DNA from: Alphaproteobacteria bacterium | GTDB lineage: Bacteria > Pseudomonadota > Alphaproteobacteria > Ferrovibrionales > Ferrovibrionaceae | Assembly (NCBI GenBank): GCA_018336035.1 | Contig: JAGXRD010000078.1 | Coordinates: forward strand, 21,052-85,051 | Reading direction: 5' to 3' | DNA length: 64,000 nt | Shown: in pieces, positions 26,682 through 35,971 of the stretch | Layout: each line of letters opens with the position of its first letter | Numbering within the stretch: the first letter of the stretch is position 1 | Made by a program: the position numbers and the translations under genes | Notes under the pieces: model-generated | What the model was told of the DNA's origin: nothing | What the model saw: only the letters and a program-made list of their open reading frames with translations | The model's database searches: none

Positions 26682-27444
26682 ATGTCACGATTACTCGTTG
26701 GAAAAACGGCTCTGGTGACCGGTGGATCGCGCGGCATCGGCCGCGCAATTGCGGAACGCCTAGCGCGGGAAGGGGCCACCGTCGCCTTGACATATAATGC
26801 CAGCAAGGCAGGCGCCGACGACGCAGTCAGCGCGATCAAGACTGCCGGTGGCAGTGCCTTTGCGCTTCACGCCGATCTAGGCGATGCGCAGGCTATTCCC
26901 GCAGTATTCGAAGCGCTCGATCGCGAGTTTTCCAGCCGAACCGGCAGTACGGCACTCGACATCCTCGTTAACAATGCCGGCAATGCCGGCTGGGGTGGCC
27001 TCTCCGATGCCACGCACCTGGAACACGATGTTCGCGGTCCACGCCCGCGCACCGTTCTTTGTCATTCAGGCCGCGCAGGCCCGTCTGTCTGATGGCGGAC
27101 GCATTATCAACATCTCGTCTGGCGCGGGGACCCGGCCGATACAGGTGGCGCCAATTTATTCCATGGCCAAGGCCGCCATTAACAACCTAACCCATGCACT
27201 TGCGATGGAGCTGGGACCGCGCGGCATCACGGTGAATGCCGTGGCGCCAGGCTGGACAAAGACAGACATGAATGCGGCTGTGCGCGAGAATGCCGACATG
27301 GTGAAGGCGATTGAAGCCGACACGGCCTTGGGGCGTTTTGGCGAAAGCTCCGATATTGCCGCAGTCGTGGCGTTTCTGGCCTCTGGGCAGGGCCGCTGGA
27401 TCACGGCGCAGGTGATTGAGGCCAGCGGCGGATATAGGCTTTGA
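26682..27444 (+). pseudogene. SDR-family oxidoreductase with a single frameshift
   Basis: The first part, from the ATG at 26682, reads 'LLVGKTALVTGGSRGIGRAIAERLAREGATVALTYN' through 'LDILVNNAGNAGWGGLSDAT'. From about 27016 the family sequence continues one base later: 'TWNTMFAVHARAPFFVIQ', 'RIINISSGAG', the YSMAK active site, and C-terminus '...ITAQVIEASGGYRL'. The two frames together give a complete FabG-like SDR of about 253 aa. The shift lies near 27012-27018 (CACGCACC) and is one base extra or two (or five) missing. Either the gene is recently inactivated or there is a sequence error. All catalytic residues are otherwise preserved. Confidence 0.85.
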
Positions 27445-27488
27445 CTCTTGCGGGCGCCATGCTGCGCTGAGGGCATGCGCCTCAGGTG

Positions 27489-27521
27489 GGCCAGCGGGTC
27501 AAACCGCTGGCCTTCACTTTT
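27489..27521 (+). terminator. Rho-independent terminator after the SDR gene
   Basis: GGCCAGCGG - GTCAAA - CCGCTGGCC is a perfect 9-bp stem followed by TTCACTTTT, 45 bp beyond the SDR stop codon. Confidence 0.75.
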
Positions 27522-27889
27522 GCGGGCATGGCGCGACGTGCCGGACTGTTGAACGGTCTTCGATCTTGACGGGATTACGGGTGGTGCGGCGGGCGGCAAC
27601 GCGTCGTCGCCTCGTCGCCTCGTCGCAGGGACCGGCTAACGCTTCAATACGGAAAATCCAAAGAGCATGAACCGCATTGCCTGTGCGATCTTTAGATCGC
27701 GTCTCCATCCGCTGTAATAACGCGCAGAATTACTGCTGGTCATAACTCCAGGGTCATTTGGCGAGAACCGCGTATACTGGCTCTAATGCGGCCACCCAAG
27801 CATCTAGGGTGACTTTATCAGTGAGCCCGGACGGCAGCTCGGCGAAAGGTTGCTCTGTGAGGCATCCGCGACGGCGGATGCGCCGGATA
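27522..27889. other. Gene-free stretch with short tandem CGTCGCCT repeat
   Basis: About 370 bp with no supported gene between the SDR terminator and the GntR stop. It contains a short direct repeat of CGTCGCCT/CGTCGC units near 27601-27627 and a small palindrome GATCTTTAGATC around 27690. No RNA gene was recognised. Confidence 0.45.
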
Positions 27890-28633
27890 TCACTTCGCTG
27901 GACGGATAGCGAGCCTAGCTGGAGGTGCCGCAACCGCAGCCTGCTCTGGCCGTGTCCCGGTAACCTGGCCGACCGATACGATCGTCACCTTGCCGACATG
28001 GCTGCGCATGGCGGCCTCTGCGCCCGGCGCATCGCCAGCCAAAATGGCCTGCACCACGCGATCATGCTCGGCATGCGAATCCTGCAGACGCCCCAGCACG
28101 CGGAACTGCGAGCGCCGGAACGGCAGCACGCGACGCCGCGTGGCCCAGGCCGTCTCCGCCAAGAAATCGTTCTTGCTGCCGCGGTAGATCAGATCGTGAA
28201 AATCGTTGTTGAAGGATGCGTACTCCTTCAGGTCTCCTGACTTCACCAAGGTCAGTGCCGCCTCGTGCGCTGAAGCCAATTCGCGGCGTTCAGATGCCGT
28301 CATGCGGAGTGTGGCCAAGCGGGCGCAGGTTGCCTCGATCTCGGCCATCACTTCGAACATTTCCTCGATGCGGCGCGTGGTGGGCAGGGCCACCAATGCG
28401 CCGCGATGCGAGCGGTATTCCACCAGTCCGATCCCGGCCAATGCCTTGAGGGCTTCGCGCACCGGAGTACGCGACATGCCGAAGGTTTCGGCCAGATCCA
28501 CCTCATCCAGCCGGGCGCCGGGCAGGCGTTCGCCGGTCACGATCTGCTCGGCAAGTGTATCTCGCAATTGCTCGGCCAGCGTGCGCTTTTCGCTCATTGA
28601 AAAGGTCTTAGATAGTGCCGGTATCGATTTCAA
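27890..28633 (-). CDS. GntR-family regulator, FadR/FCD subfamily
   Basis: 247 aa; an ATG at 28597 (MSEKRTLAEQLRD) is an equally good start. The winged HTH is 'LAEQLRDTLAEQIVTGERLPGARLDEVDLAETFGMSRTPVREALKALAGIGLVEYRSHRGALVAL'. The FCD helical ligand domain follows, with metal-binding-type residues in 'NNDFHDLIYRGSKND' and 'SHAEHDRVVQAILAGDAPGAEAAMRSHV'. It is the last-placed gene on the same strand as the amidohydrolase/transporter genes and likely regulates them in response to the imported compound. Confidence 0.87.
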   Translation of the reverse strand: MKSIPALSKTFSMSEKRTLAEQLRDTLAEQIVTGERLPGARLDEVDLAETFGMSRTPVREALKALAGIGLVEYRSHRGALVALPTTRRIEEMFEVMAEIEATCARLATLRMTASERRELASAHEAALTLVKSGDLKEYASFNNDFHDLIYRGSKNDFLAETAWATRRRVLPFRRSQFRVLGRLQDSHAEHDRVVQAILAGDAPGAEAAMRSHVGKVTIVSVGQVTGTRPEQAAVAAPPARLAIRPAK

Positions 28634-28671
28634 GGCGCTTCAAACCTGTAGAATTTATTACCGCGTCGCCC

Positions 28672-29337
28672 TCATTCCAGCGCGGCAGCCACCTGGTCCG
28701 TGGTCGCGGTCCAGCCGACAATGGCGCCCTGAGCCCGGACCATCTCGATCGCCGCTGCCTTGAACTCCGGAAAATAGCTTTCCGTGGCATCTTCCACCAG
28801 CAGGCATTCATAGCCGCGGTCGTTGGCCTCGCGCATCGAGGTCTGCACGCAGACTTCAGTGGTGACGCCGCCGAAAAACAGATGTGTGATCCCGCGCGCC
28901 TTGAGTTCATCTTGCAAGCTGGTGGCGTAAAAGGCGCCCTTGCCCGGCTTGTCGATCACCAGTTCACCGGGCAGCGCGGCCAGTTCCGCCACGAAGTCGT
29001 TGCCCGGCTCACCCTGCACCAGGATGCGCCCCATCGGGCCGGCATCGCCGATACGCAGGCTGACATTACCGCGCGTCAGCTTGGCTGGTGGACAGTCGGA
29101 CAGGTCCGGCTTATGGCTTTCGCGCGTATGGATCAGCGGCAACCCTGCCCTGCGCCACGCCGCCAACAACCGTGCCACGGTGGGCACAATCCTGGTCAGG
29201 CGGCTGACATCGTTGCCCAGTGCTGCGCCGAAGCCGCCAGGCTCGATGAAATCGCGCTGCATGTCGATCATCACCAGCGCGGTGTTATGCAGCGGAAACT
29301 GGTAAGGGTAAGGTCTGGCGGCGGCGATAGTCGGCAT
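28672..29337 (-). CDS. Isochorismatase-like cysteine amidohydrolase
   Basis: 221 aa. The catalytic triad of the family is visible: Asp in '[18 protein letters not shown]', Lys in '[18 protein letters not shown]', and Cys in '[35 protein letters not shown]'. The family hydrolyses amide or ureido bonds (biuret, triuret, ureidoacrylate, N-carbamoyl amines) without metal. It is a paralogue of the 30887 gene, with the ABC ATPase gene lying between them. A second step on a related N-carbamoyl compound (for example triuret) is plausible but unproven. Confidence 0.82.
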   Translation of the reverse strand: MPTIAAARPYPYQFPLHNTALVMIDMQRDFIEPGGFGAALGNDVSRLTRIVPTVARLLAAWRRAGLPLIHTRESHKPDLSDCPPAKLTRGNVSLRIGDAGPMGRILVQGEPGNDFVAELAALPGELVIDKPGKGAFYATSLQDELKARGITHLFFGGVTTEVCVQTSMREANDRGYECLLVEDATESYFPEFKAAAIEMVRAQGAIVGWTATTDQVAAALE

Positions 29338-29339
29338 GA

Positions 29340-30887
29340 TCAGTGTCCTGCCATATGGCGGCCGATCACAGTGAGGTCGGCATTGCCGATGGCATCCTCG
29401 TAGACGATGCGGCCGGAAAACATCACGGCAATGCGGTCGGAGAGTTCGAACAGCTCGTCGAGGTCTTCACTGACCAGCAGCACGGCGGCACCACGGTTGC
29501 GGGCTGCCATGATCTGGCCGTGGATATCGGCGACGGCGGCGAAATCGAGACCGAAGCAGGGATTGGCCGCCACCAGCACATTCACCTCGCCGCCAATCTC
29601 GCGCCCCAGCACGGCGCGCTGCACATTGCCGCCGGAAAGCTGGCCGATGGCGGCTTCCGGTCCGGGCGTCTTCACGCGATAGCGCGCGATGATCTGCCGG
29701 GCGGCTTCCTTGAAGGCGCCGGGCTTCAGCCACCAGCCACCGGCCGCAAAAGGTTCTTCATCGAAGCGGCGGAAGGCAAGGTTCTCGGCCACGCTCATCT
29801 TCGCCACGCAGGCATTGCGCAGCGGCTCTTCCGGCAGGCAGGAGAGTTTATGCTGCTTCATCGCCTTGCGGCTGCCATCGAAGCTCTGGCCGTGCAGGCT
29901 GATCGCGCCGTCTTTGATGTCGCGCTGGCCGGCGATGGCTTCCACCAGCTCGCGCTGGCCGTTGCCCGAGACGCCAGCGATGCCGAGGATTTCACCGGCA
30001 CGCACCTGTAGGGAGATGCCTTTCACCGCCGGATTGCCGGCATCGTCGGAAACATTCAGCGTCTGTATGGCGAGGCGGGTTGCTTCTCCGGGTACACCAG
30101 TACGCGGTGCCGGATCGGGCAGCTTCTGCTCGCCCATCATCATCTTCGCCATGTCATCGGCGGTCAGGTCGGCCACCTTGCCGCTGCCGGCGAATTTGCC
30201 CCGGCGCAGCACGGTGACGTTGTCGGCGAAGGCAAACACCTCGCGGAACTTGTGGGTGATGGTCAGCACGGTGAGCTGGCCGGCCTTGGTCATGTCGCGC
30301 AGCAGGCCGAGTACCTCGTCAGCCTCGGCCGGCGTCAGCACGGATGTGGGCTCATCCAGGATCAGGAAGCGGCGCTTCAGATACAGCTGCTTGAGGATTT
30401 CGGTCTTCTGCTTTTCGCCGGCGGCCAGCGCAGACACTTTCCGATCCAGCGGCACGCGGAAAGGCATGGTGGCAAAGAAGGCCTCCAGCCCGGCATGCTC
30501 GGCCTTCCAGTCGATCACGGCAGGCAGATCGGTGCGGGCCAGCACTAGGTTCTCGGCCACCGTCATGTCGGGCACCAGCGTGAAATGCTGGTAGACCATG
30601 CCGAGGCCAAGATTATGCGCCATGCGCGGGCTGGAAATCGGCTGCTCGTGGTTGCCGACCATCACTTGGCCCTGGTCGGGCGTGTAATAGCCCATGATGC
30701 ATTTGACCAGCGTGCTCTTGCCGGCGCCGTTCTCACCCAGCAGGGCGTGGAAGCTGCCGGCCTCCACCTTCAGCGTGACATCGTCCAGCGCCTTCAAGGC
30801 CCCGAACTGCTTGCCCATGCCGAGCGCTTCCAGCGATACGGCGCCGGTTGCTGGCGGGGCAGCGGGATCGGGGACGAACATCACCAT
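29340..30887 (-). CDS. ABC transporter ATPase with two nucleotide-binding domains (BMP/simple-sugar type)
   Basis: 515 aa from the ATG at 30887, which overlaps the last base of the upstream TAA; the frame extends to 31022 but as a shadow of the hydrolase gene. The first NBD has Walker [10 protein letters not shown], the degenerate signature '[15 protein letters not shown]' and Walker B '[14 protein letters not shown]'. The second has a reduced P-loop '[18 protein letters not shown]' and '[15 protein letters not shown]'. This tandem layout is typical of the nucleoside/purine (PnrA/NupA) and sugar importers. Partners are the permeases at 31585 and 32508 and the BMP receptor at 33612. Confidence 0.9.
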   Translation of the reverse strand: MVMFVPDPAAPPATGAVSLEALGMGKQFGALKALDDVTLKVEAGSFHALLGENGAGKSTLVKCIMGYYTPDQGQVMVGNHEQPISSPRMAHNLGLGMVYQHFTLVPDMTVAENLVLARTDLPAVIDWKAEHAGLEAFFATMPFRVPLDRKVSALAAGEKQKTEILKQLYLKRRFLILDEPTSVLTPAEADEVLGLLRDMTKAGQLTVLTITHKFREVFAFADNVTVLRRGKFAGSGKVADLTADDMAKMMMGEQKLPDPAPRTGVPGEATRLAIQTLNVSDDAGNPAVKGISLQVRAGEILGIAGVSGNGQRELVEAIAGQRDIKDGAISLHGQSFDGSRKAMKQHKLSCLPEEPLRNACVAKMSVAENLAFRRFDEEPFAAGGWWLKPGAFKEAARQIIARYRVKTPGPEAAIGQLSGGNVQRAVLGREIGGEVNVLVAANPCFGLDFAAVADIHGQIMAARNRGAAVLLVSEDLDELFELSDRIAVMFSGRIVYEDAIGNADLTVIGRHMAGH

Positions 30888-31588
30888 TACGCAATGGCCT
30901 TCAGGAAGGCATCGGAAGTGGCCACGGCGCCAAAGACACCGCCCTGCATCTTGATCATCTTCAGGGCCGCATCGTGATTGCCCTTGTCGGTGGCGCCGCA
31001 GCAGTCTTCCAGCAGGATGCATTCAAAGCCGCGGTCGTTGCCCTCGCGCATCGTGGTGTGCACGCAGACATCGGTGGTGATGCCGGTCAGCACGATATTG
31101 CGGATGCCACGCAGATTGAGGATCAGCTCGAGATCCGTGGCGCAGAATGAGCCCTTGCCGGGCTTGTCGATGATCACTTCGCCGTCTTTTGGTGCCAGTT
31201 CCGGGATGATGTCCCAGCCCGGTTCACCGCGCACCAGGATGCGGCCGCAGGGGCCGGGATCGCCGATACCGGCGCCGATGCGTTGCGACCGCCAGCGCTT
31301 GTTGGCCGGCAGGTCGGCCAGATCGGGGCGATGGCCTTCGCGGGTGTGGATGATGTGGTAGCCCTTGGCGCGCATGGCAGCGAGCAGTTTCCTGATCGGC
31401 GCAATGGGTGCACGGGTCAGCGACAGGTCATAGCCCATCGTGTCGACATAGCCGCCCTTGCCGCAGAAATCGGTCTGCATATCAATGATTATGAGGGCTG
31501 TATTTTCAGGCCGCAGGTCGCCGTTCCACGGCCAGGGATAAGGATCGGCGGCGACATGCAGGCCTTTGATGGCGCTTTGATCGGTCAT
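30887..31588 (-). CDS. biuH: Probable biuret amidohydrolase (isochorismatase-like cysteine hydrolase)
   Basis: 233 aa. The sequence follows characterised biuret hydrolase closely as I remember it: '[19 protein letters not shown]', '[20 protein letters not shown]', '[19 protein letters not shown]', '[19 protein letters not shown]' and '[19 protein letters not shown]'. The Asp-Lys-Cys triad is complete. The reaction would be biuret + H2O to allophanate + NH3 in the cytoplasm. It is embedded in a BMP-type transporter operon (ATGA overlap with the upstream permease, one-base overlap with the ATPase). Ureidoacrylate-type substrates are the main alternative. No allophanate hydrolase is in this window. 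Confidence 0.75.
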   Translation of the reverse strand: MTDQSAIKGLHVAADPYPWPWNGDLRPENTALIIIDMQTDFCGKGGYVDTMGYDLSLTRAPIAPIRKLLAAMRAKGYHIIHTREGHRPDLADLPANKRWRSQRIGAGIGDPGPCGRILVRGEPGWDIIPELAPKDGEVIIDKPGKGSFCATDLELILNLRGIRNIVLTGITTDVCVHTTMREGNDRGFECILLEDCCGATDKGNHDAALKMIKMQGGVFGAVATSDAFLKAIA

Positions 31589-32532
31589 CGTGTGACTCCC
31601 AGTTCGCCCGGTGCGCCGGCCAGCGTGCGGTCACGCGAGCAGGTCAGGATCATGATCAGAAGGGTGAGCATGTAAGGTGCGGCATTGAATAGATAGTAGC
31701 CCTGTGTGATGCCGACCGACTGGAGTGCGGGACCTAATGCCGCGGCTCCACCGAACAGCAGCGAGGCCCAGAAGCACAGCATGGGATTCCAGCGCGCGAA
31801 AATAACGAGAGCAACAGCGGTGATGCCCTGACCCGAAGACAGGCCCTCGCTCCAGCTGCCGGGATAGGACAGCGAGAGGAAGCTGCCGCCCACACCGGCG
31901 AGGAAGCCGCCGCTGGCCGTGGCAAACATGCGCACGCGGTTGATGGCATAGCCCAGTGCCAGGGCCGCATCGGCGCTGTCGCCCACCGTGCGCAGGATCA
32001 GGCCCCAGCGTGTGTTGCGGAAGGCCCAGAGCAGGAAAGGCGCGAGGATCACGCCGATAATGAACAGCGCATTGACGCGGAGCGCATCGCGCACCTGTGC
32101 ATTCTCGCTCCACCAGCCAAAGGGGATGGAGGGCAGGTTGGGGGCCTGCGGCTGGATGAAGGGTTTGCCGAGGAAGAAGGCGAGGCCAATGCCGAACAGC
32201 ATCAGCGCGATGCCGACGGCGATATCGTTGACGCGCGGCAGGCTGCAGATCAGCGCATGCAGGATACCGAAGACGGCACCGGCACAGCCGGCCGCCAGCA
32301 CGCCAAGCCAGGGCGAGCCGGAGAGATACGAGACGGCATAGCCGCTCATGGCGCCCATCACCAGCGTGCCTTCAAGGCCGAGATTGATACGGCCGCTTTT
32401 CTCGGTGATGCATTCGCCCAGGCTGACGAACAGGAACGGCGTGCTGACGCGGATGGCGCCGGCCAGCACCGCCAGCGGCACGCCCCACCAGCCGAGCAGG
32501 TCTCCGCTCATGCTGGCCTCCGTTTCAGCCAT
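31585..32532 (-). CDS. ABC transporter permease (BPD_transp_2, nucleoside/BMP-type), second subunit
   Basis: 315 aa with eight to ten TM helices. Landmarks are '[51 protein letters not shown]' and '[53 protein letters not shown]', typical of NupC/YufQ-like subunits. It overlaps the start of the amidohydrolase by four bases. It pairs with the permease encoded at 32508, whose gene is frameshifted. Confidence 0.87.
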   Translation of the reverse strand: MAETEASMSGDLLGWWGVPLAVLAGAIRVSTPFLFVSLGECITEKSGRINLGLEGTLVMGAMSGYAVSYLSGSPWLGVLAAGCAGAVFGILHALICSLPRVNDIAVGIALMLFGIGLAFFLGKPFIQPQAPNLPSIPFGWWSENAQVRDALRVNALFIIGVILAPFLLWAFRNTRWGLILRTVGDSADAALALGYAINRVRMFATASGGFLAGVGGSFLSLSYPGSWSEGLSSGQGITAVALVIFARWNPMLCFWASLLFGGAAALGPALQSVGITQGYYLFNAAPYMLTLLIMILTCSRDRTLAGAPGELGVTR

Positions 32533-33594
32533 GGCAGCCGCCCATACAGCACTTCGCTGGTCAGGATGGCGATGAAGATCAGGCCCTGCAGCACCAGCAC
32601 GGTGGCGTCGGGCAGGCCGAGACGACGCTGCAGCAGGCCGCCGCTGGCGCCGATGCCGCCGAGCTGGATCGCGACCGGGATGATGGCGAGCGGGTTATGC
32701 CGCGCCAGGAAGGCAACGAGAATCCCGGTATAGCCATAGCCGACGATCAGTGAGGCATTGGCCTTGCCATGCACGGCGGCCACTTCGACCATGCCGGCAA
32801 GGCCGGCGCTGGCGCCCGCGAGACCGCAGGCCACCAGCACCAGCCTGCCCACCGGCAAGCCGACCATGCGCGCGGCTTTCACATTGCCGCCGGCCACGCG
32901 CATGCCAAAACCGAATGTCGTGCGATAGATCAGGATATAGGCCAGCACGCAGGCGATGATGCCGTAGGCCAGGCCCCAGTGGATATCGGTGCCGGGAATG
33001 GTGCCTAGCATGTTGGCGTCGCCGATATTCGGCGTGGAGGGTTTGTTCAGGCTGGCGGGATCGCGCAGCAGGCCTTCGACCAGATGGTTGAACACGGCAA
33101 TCGCGATATAGACCAGCAGCAGGCTGGAAATGGTTTCATTCACGCCACGCCAGTGCCGCAGCCCGCCGGCCAGTGCTATCCAGGCCGCACCTGCAATCAT
33201 TGCGGCCACGGCCATGGCAATCTGCACCACCAGCGGCGCGGCCGACGGCATCGTCATCGCAATGGCCGATGCGGCCAGGCCGCCCAGCACCAGGGCGCCT
33301 TCGCCACCGATCACCACCATCCCCAGCTGCGCGGGCAGGGCGCAGCAGAGTGCCGTGAGGATCAGCGGCGCGGGTCAGCGTGTTCTGCCAGGAGAACCAC
33401 GAGCCGAACGCACCCGTATACATCAGGCTGTAGGTATCGAAAGGATTGACGCCGGCCAGGCTGACGAAAATCCCGAACAGGACGAGGGCGGCCAGCACCG
33501 CCAGCAAAGGCACGATGACAGCCTCGGCACCGCTGCGCAGGATGTCCTGCCAGCGGGCCGAAGCGTCGTCGAGTTTGAGCGGACTGGCCTCCAC
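32508..33594 (-). pseudogene. ABC transporter permease (YufP/NupB-like) with one frameshift
   Basis: The N-terminal part from the ATG at 33594 reads '...ILRSGAEAVIVPLLAVLAALVLFGIFVSLAGVNPFDTYSLMYTGAFGSWFSWQNTLTRA'. The family then continues in another frame as 'PLILTALCCALPAQLGMVVIGGEGALVLGGLAASAIAM' to '...[10 protein letters not shown]'. The break is at about 33365-33373, where the coding strand has CCCGCGCCGCTG. Restoring one GC dinucleotide in the GC repeat would give an unbroken ~361-aa permease. Slippage loss or a sequencing error are both possible. The rest of the operon is intact, which favours error or a very recent event. Confidence 0.85.
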
Positions 33595-33611
33595 GGCTTC
33601 AGGCCAGAGCG

Positions 33612-34733
33612 TCAGGCGATGGCGCCGAGTACGCCTTCGACCAGGTAGTTCATCTTCTCGAGTTCGATATCGGTCTGGCCACGATCGGTGCCGGCGGCGA
33701 TCACGGTGCCGCCCTTGTTGTCCTTGATCGGGCCCTTGAAGATCACGTAAGAGCCGGCGGTCAGCTTGGCCTTGATGTCGTCGGCATGCTTGCGGGCTTT
33801 TTCTTCGACCAGCGGGCCGTAGGCCGAGGTCTTCACCACGCCTTCCTTCAGGCCGCCGCGCACCAGGTTGGGGATCTTCTCACCGCCCTGGGCGGATTTC
33901 GCCAGCTTGGGATACAGCGCTTCCCAGTTCCATTCGGCGCCGGTGAGATAGCCCTTGGGCGCCAGCTTGGACTGGTCGACATGATAGCCGCAGACCATGA
34001 TGCCGCGCTTTTCGGCGGTCTCGGCGATCACCTTCGGGCTGTCGACATGGCAGGTGACGACATCGACGCCCTGGTTGATCAGGCCGTTGGTGGCTTCCGC
34101 TTCCTTCACCGGCATCGACCAGTCGCCGGTGAAAATCACCTGGGTGGTGACATTCGGGTTGGCCAGCCGGGCGCCGAGCGTGAAGGCGTTGATGTTGCGC
34201 AGCACCTGCGGGATCGGCTTGGCGGCGATGAAGCCCAGCTTGCCGGTCTTGCTGGTGTAGCCGGCGACGATGCCGCTGAGATACTGAGCCTCGTCGATAT
34301 AGCCGAAATAGCTGCCGGCATTGGCCGGGTCCTTATCCGACCACAGGCCGCCGCAATGCAGGAAGCGGACCTTGTCGTACTTCTTGGCCAGCTTGACCAT
34401 ATGGGGGTTGTAGTAGCCAAACGAGGTGGGGAAGACGAGGGCGGCGCCGTCGAGGTTGATCATCGACTCCATGGTCTTCTCGACCGCGACCGTCTCGGGG
34501 ACGTTCTCCTCCTCCAGCACCTTGAAGCCGCCGAGCTTCTTCAGCGCGGCCGCACCCTGGGCATGGGCCTGGTTGTAGCCGAAGTCGTCGCGCGGCCCGA
34601 CATAGATGAAGCCGACGGCGATATCCTTGGCCTGGGCGCTGCCGAACGGCAGGCCTGCGAGGAGCGTGGTGGCGCCGAGAGCTGCACTTCCCTGCAGCAA
34701 GACGCGGCGGCTGAGCTTGAATGCCGATGTCAT
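33612..34733 (-). CDS. BMP-family (PnrA-like) periplasmic substrate-binding protein
   Basis: 373 aa from the ATG at 34733, preceded by GGGGGA. The leader 'KLSRRVLLQGSAALGATTLLAGLPFGSAQA' has twin arginines followed by a hydrophobic stretch and AxA, so Tat export is likely. The mature part shows the BMP fold: 'AVGFIYVGPRDDFGYNQAHAQGAAAL', 'AALVFPTSFGYYNPHMVKLAKKY', 'GYIDEAQYLSGIVAGYTSKTGKLGFIAAKPIPQVLRNINAFTLGARLANPNV' and 'GVDVVTCHVDSPKVIAETAEKRGIMVCGYHVDQSKLAP'. First gene of the transporter/amidohydrolase operon. Confidence 0.9.
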   Translation of the reverse strand: MTSAFKLSRRVLLQGSAALGATTLLAGLPFGSAQAKDIAVGFIYVGPRDDFGYNQAHAQGAAALKKLGGFKVLEEENVPETVAVEKTMESMINLDGAALVFPTSFGYYNPHMVKLAKKYDKVRFLHCGGLWSDKDPANAGSYFGYIDEAQYLSGIVAGYTSKTGKLGFIAAKPIPQVLRNINAFTLGARLANPNVTTQVIFTGDWSMPVKEAEATNGLINQGVDVVTCHVDSPKVIAETAEKRGIMVCGYHVDQSKLAPKGYLTGAEWNWEALYPKLAKSAQGGEKIPNLVRGGLKEGVVKTSAYGPLVEEKARKHADDIKAKLTAGSYVIFKGPIKDNKGGTVIAAGTDRGQTDIELEKMNYLVEGVLGAIA

Positions 34734-35152
34734 AAGATTCCCCCTGTTCCCCGTGGCTGAGAAGTGCTTCGCCATAGAGAGACAGCAAGAGTTGTGCCGC
34801 AGAGCAGCAGGGAAAATATGTGTATTTAATTCAGCATCTTATTTGGATTCTGATTTAATTTATATTATCCCGCATAAATCCATCTGATCAATTATTGGAC
34901 ATTATTTCTTGATTGTATGCATTGGTGCGTCGAATGACGCGGGCCTCTGAGAGCTGAAATCGGGCGCCAGTCTGGAGGTCATCGGCACAGCTCGGAGCTA
35001 AAGCCCGCGCTAAGCCGCAGTCGAATTTGATAACATCAGACTATGGAAAATCGCAGAAGTCGCGGAAAACCAGCCTGAAATCCAGCCTTGACGGCTCGAC
35101 GCACATAAGCGCACAATTCCGCACATAGTGCGGACCAGTGCGGGAGACAGAC
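34734..35152. promoter_or_regulatory. AT-rich intergenic region at the edge of the accessory island
   Basis: About 420 bp between the BMP operon and the first island gene. The part near 34810-34915 is strongly AT-rich and probably carries the leftward operon promoter. The right part contains the GCACA decamer array listed separately. I searched by eye for Tn7-like terminal repeats here and did not find them. Confidence 0.5.
35101..35134. repeat. Operator-like decamer array and inverted repeat before the 35153 gene
   Basis: Three consecutive 10-base units start with GCACA (GCACATAAGC, GCACAATTCC, GCACATAGTG at 35101, 35111, 35121). Within them TCCGCAC-ATA-GTGCGGA (35118-35134) is a perfect 7-bp inverted repeat ending 19 bp before the ATG. 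One-turn spacing suggests a protein-binding site on one DNA face, possibly for the HTH-like product of the next gene. Confidence 0.55.
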
Positions 35153-35959
35153 ATGGGCTGGAAAATCGACGACCGGGGCCGCGCGGCGCTGCATGAGGAC
35201 AGCGGCGCCCTCTTCACCATCCGGGGCGGGCCGGGCGTCGGCATCCCCGACGACTTCGAGTTGGTGCCGCCGTCCGGCCATGGCCCCTGGCCGCCGGCGA
35301 AGGTGAAGAAACTGAAACAGGAAGTCCTCGCCGCCCTGCCGGCGGCGCGCGAGGAAAACCACCGCCGTCGCGAGCTCGCCACGCTGGTGCAGTCGCGTGC
35401 CGGCGGCAGCACCAGCCGCGCCGCCAGCCTGATCGCGCAAGGATCCGGCAGATCCGTCACCGCGCGCACGGTGCAGTCCTGGCTCATCGGCCCGGCCCGC
35501 CCGAGCAGCCGCAGCTGCCCGGCTTGGGCGGTCGCGGCCCTCGCGCAGCATGCGCCGCAGGCGCCGGGCACCGAATACCCTTGGGGCCGGTCTCAGGCGC
35601 AGTACGTTCTGGACCGCATCGGAGTCGAAGAGGCCGATGCCCGCATCGCCGACGACCGGCGGCTTGCGGCGAAATGGCGCGCCCTCTCCGCCCCGGCGAT
35701 GGCCGAGGCGATGATTGAACTTGAACAGCGGCTCAACGGTTATGTGCAGCATCACAACCGCCAGCTCAGTACCCTGCGGACCGCGCTCGACCGCGCCACG
35801 TCATTTGAGGAATTCCGGCAGCTGGTGCGCGACAGCTGGAACGACCATGACACCGCAGATGCCCTGGTTCGCGAAACGCGTCGTGCCATTGAAGAGCGCG
35901 CGGAGGAATTCGCCCATCCCGAAGGCCTGCCTGAACAGACGCGTCAGAAAACCCCTTAA
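35153..35959 (+). CDS. Uncharacterised protein with an HTH-like segment
   Basis: 268 aa from the ATG at 35153, with GGGAG six bases upstream; a GTG at 35138 is in frame. I do not recognise the family. Residues about 85-130 ('RAASLIAQGSGRSVTARTVQSWLIGPARPSSRSCPAWAVAALAQHA') look like an XRE-style helix-turn-helix with a 'tVqsWl' recognition helix. The C-terminal 100 residues are predicted helical and charged. GC content is high, unlike the AT-rich gene that follows 12 bp later. A regulator acting on the upstream repeat array is an inference. Confidence 0.6.
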   Translation: MGWKIDDRGRAALHEDSGALFTIRGGPGVGIPDDFELVPPSGHGPWPPAKVKKLKQEVLAALPAAREENHRRRELATLVQSRAGGSTSRAASLIAQGSGRSVTARTVQSWLIGPARPSSRSCPAWAVAALAQHAPQAPGTEYPWGRSQAQYVLDRIGVEEADARIADDRRLAAKWRALSAPAMAEAMIELEQRLNGYVQHHNRQLSTLRTALDRATSFEEFRQLVRDSWNDHDTADALVRETRRAIEERAEEFAHPEGLPEQTRQKTP

Positions 35960-35971
35960 GACACTGTCGTC

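Noticed and set aside
27601..27627. Possible CRISPR or minisatellite at the CGTCGCCT repeat
   Set aside because: Only three very short adjoining units, no spacers; ordinary slippage repeat.
35036..35755. Leftward frame of 239 codons opposite the 35153 gene
   Set aside because: The rightward frame has a Shine-Dalgarno, operator-like array and HTH-like segment; the leftward one has low-complexity Arg/Ala content.
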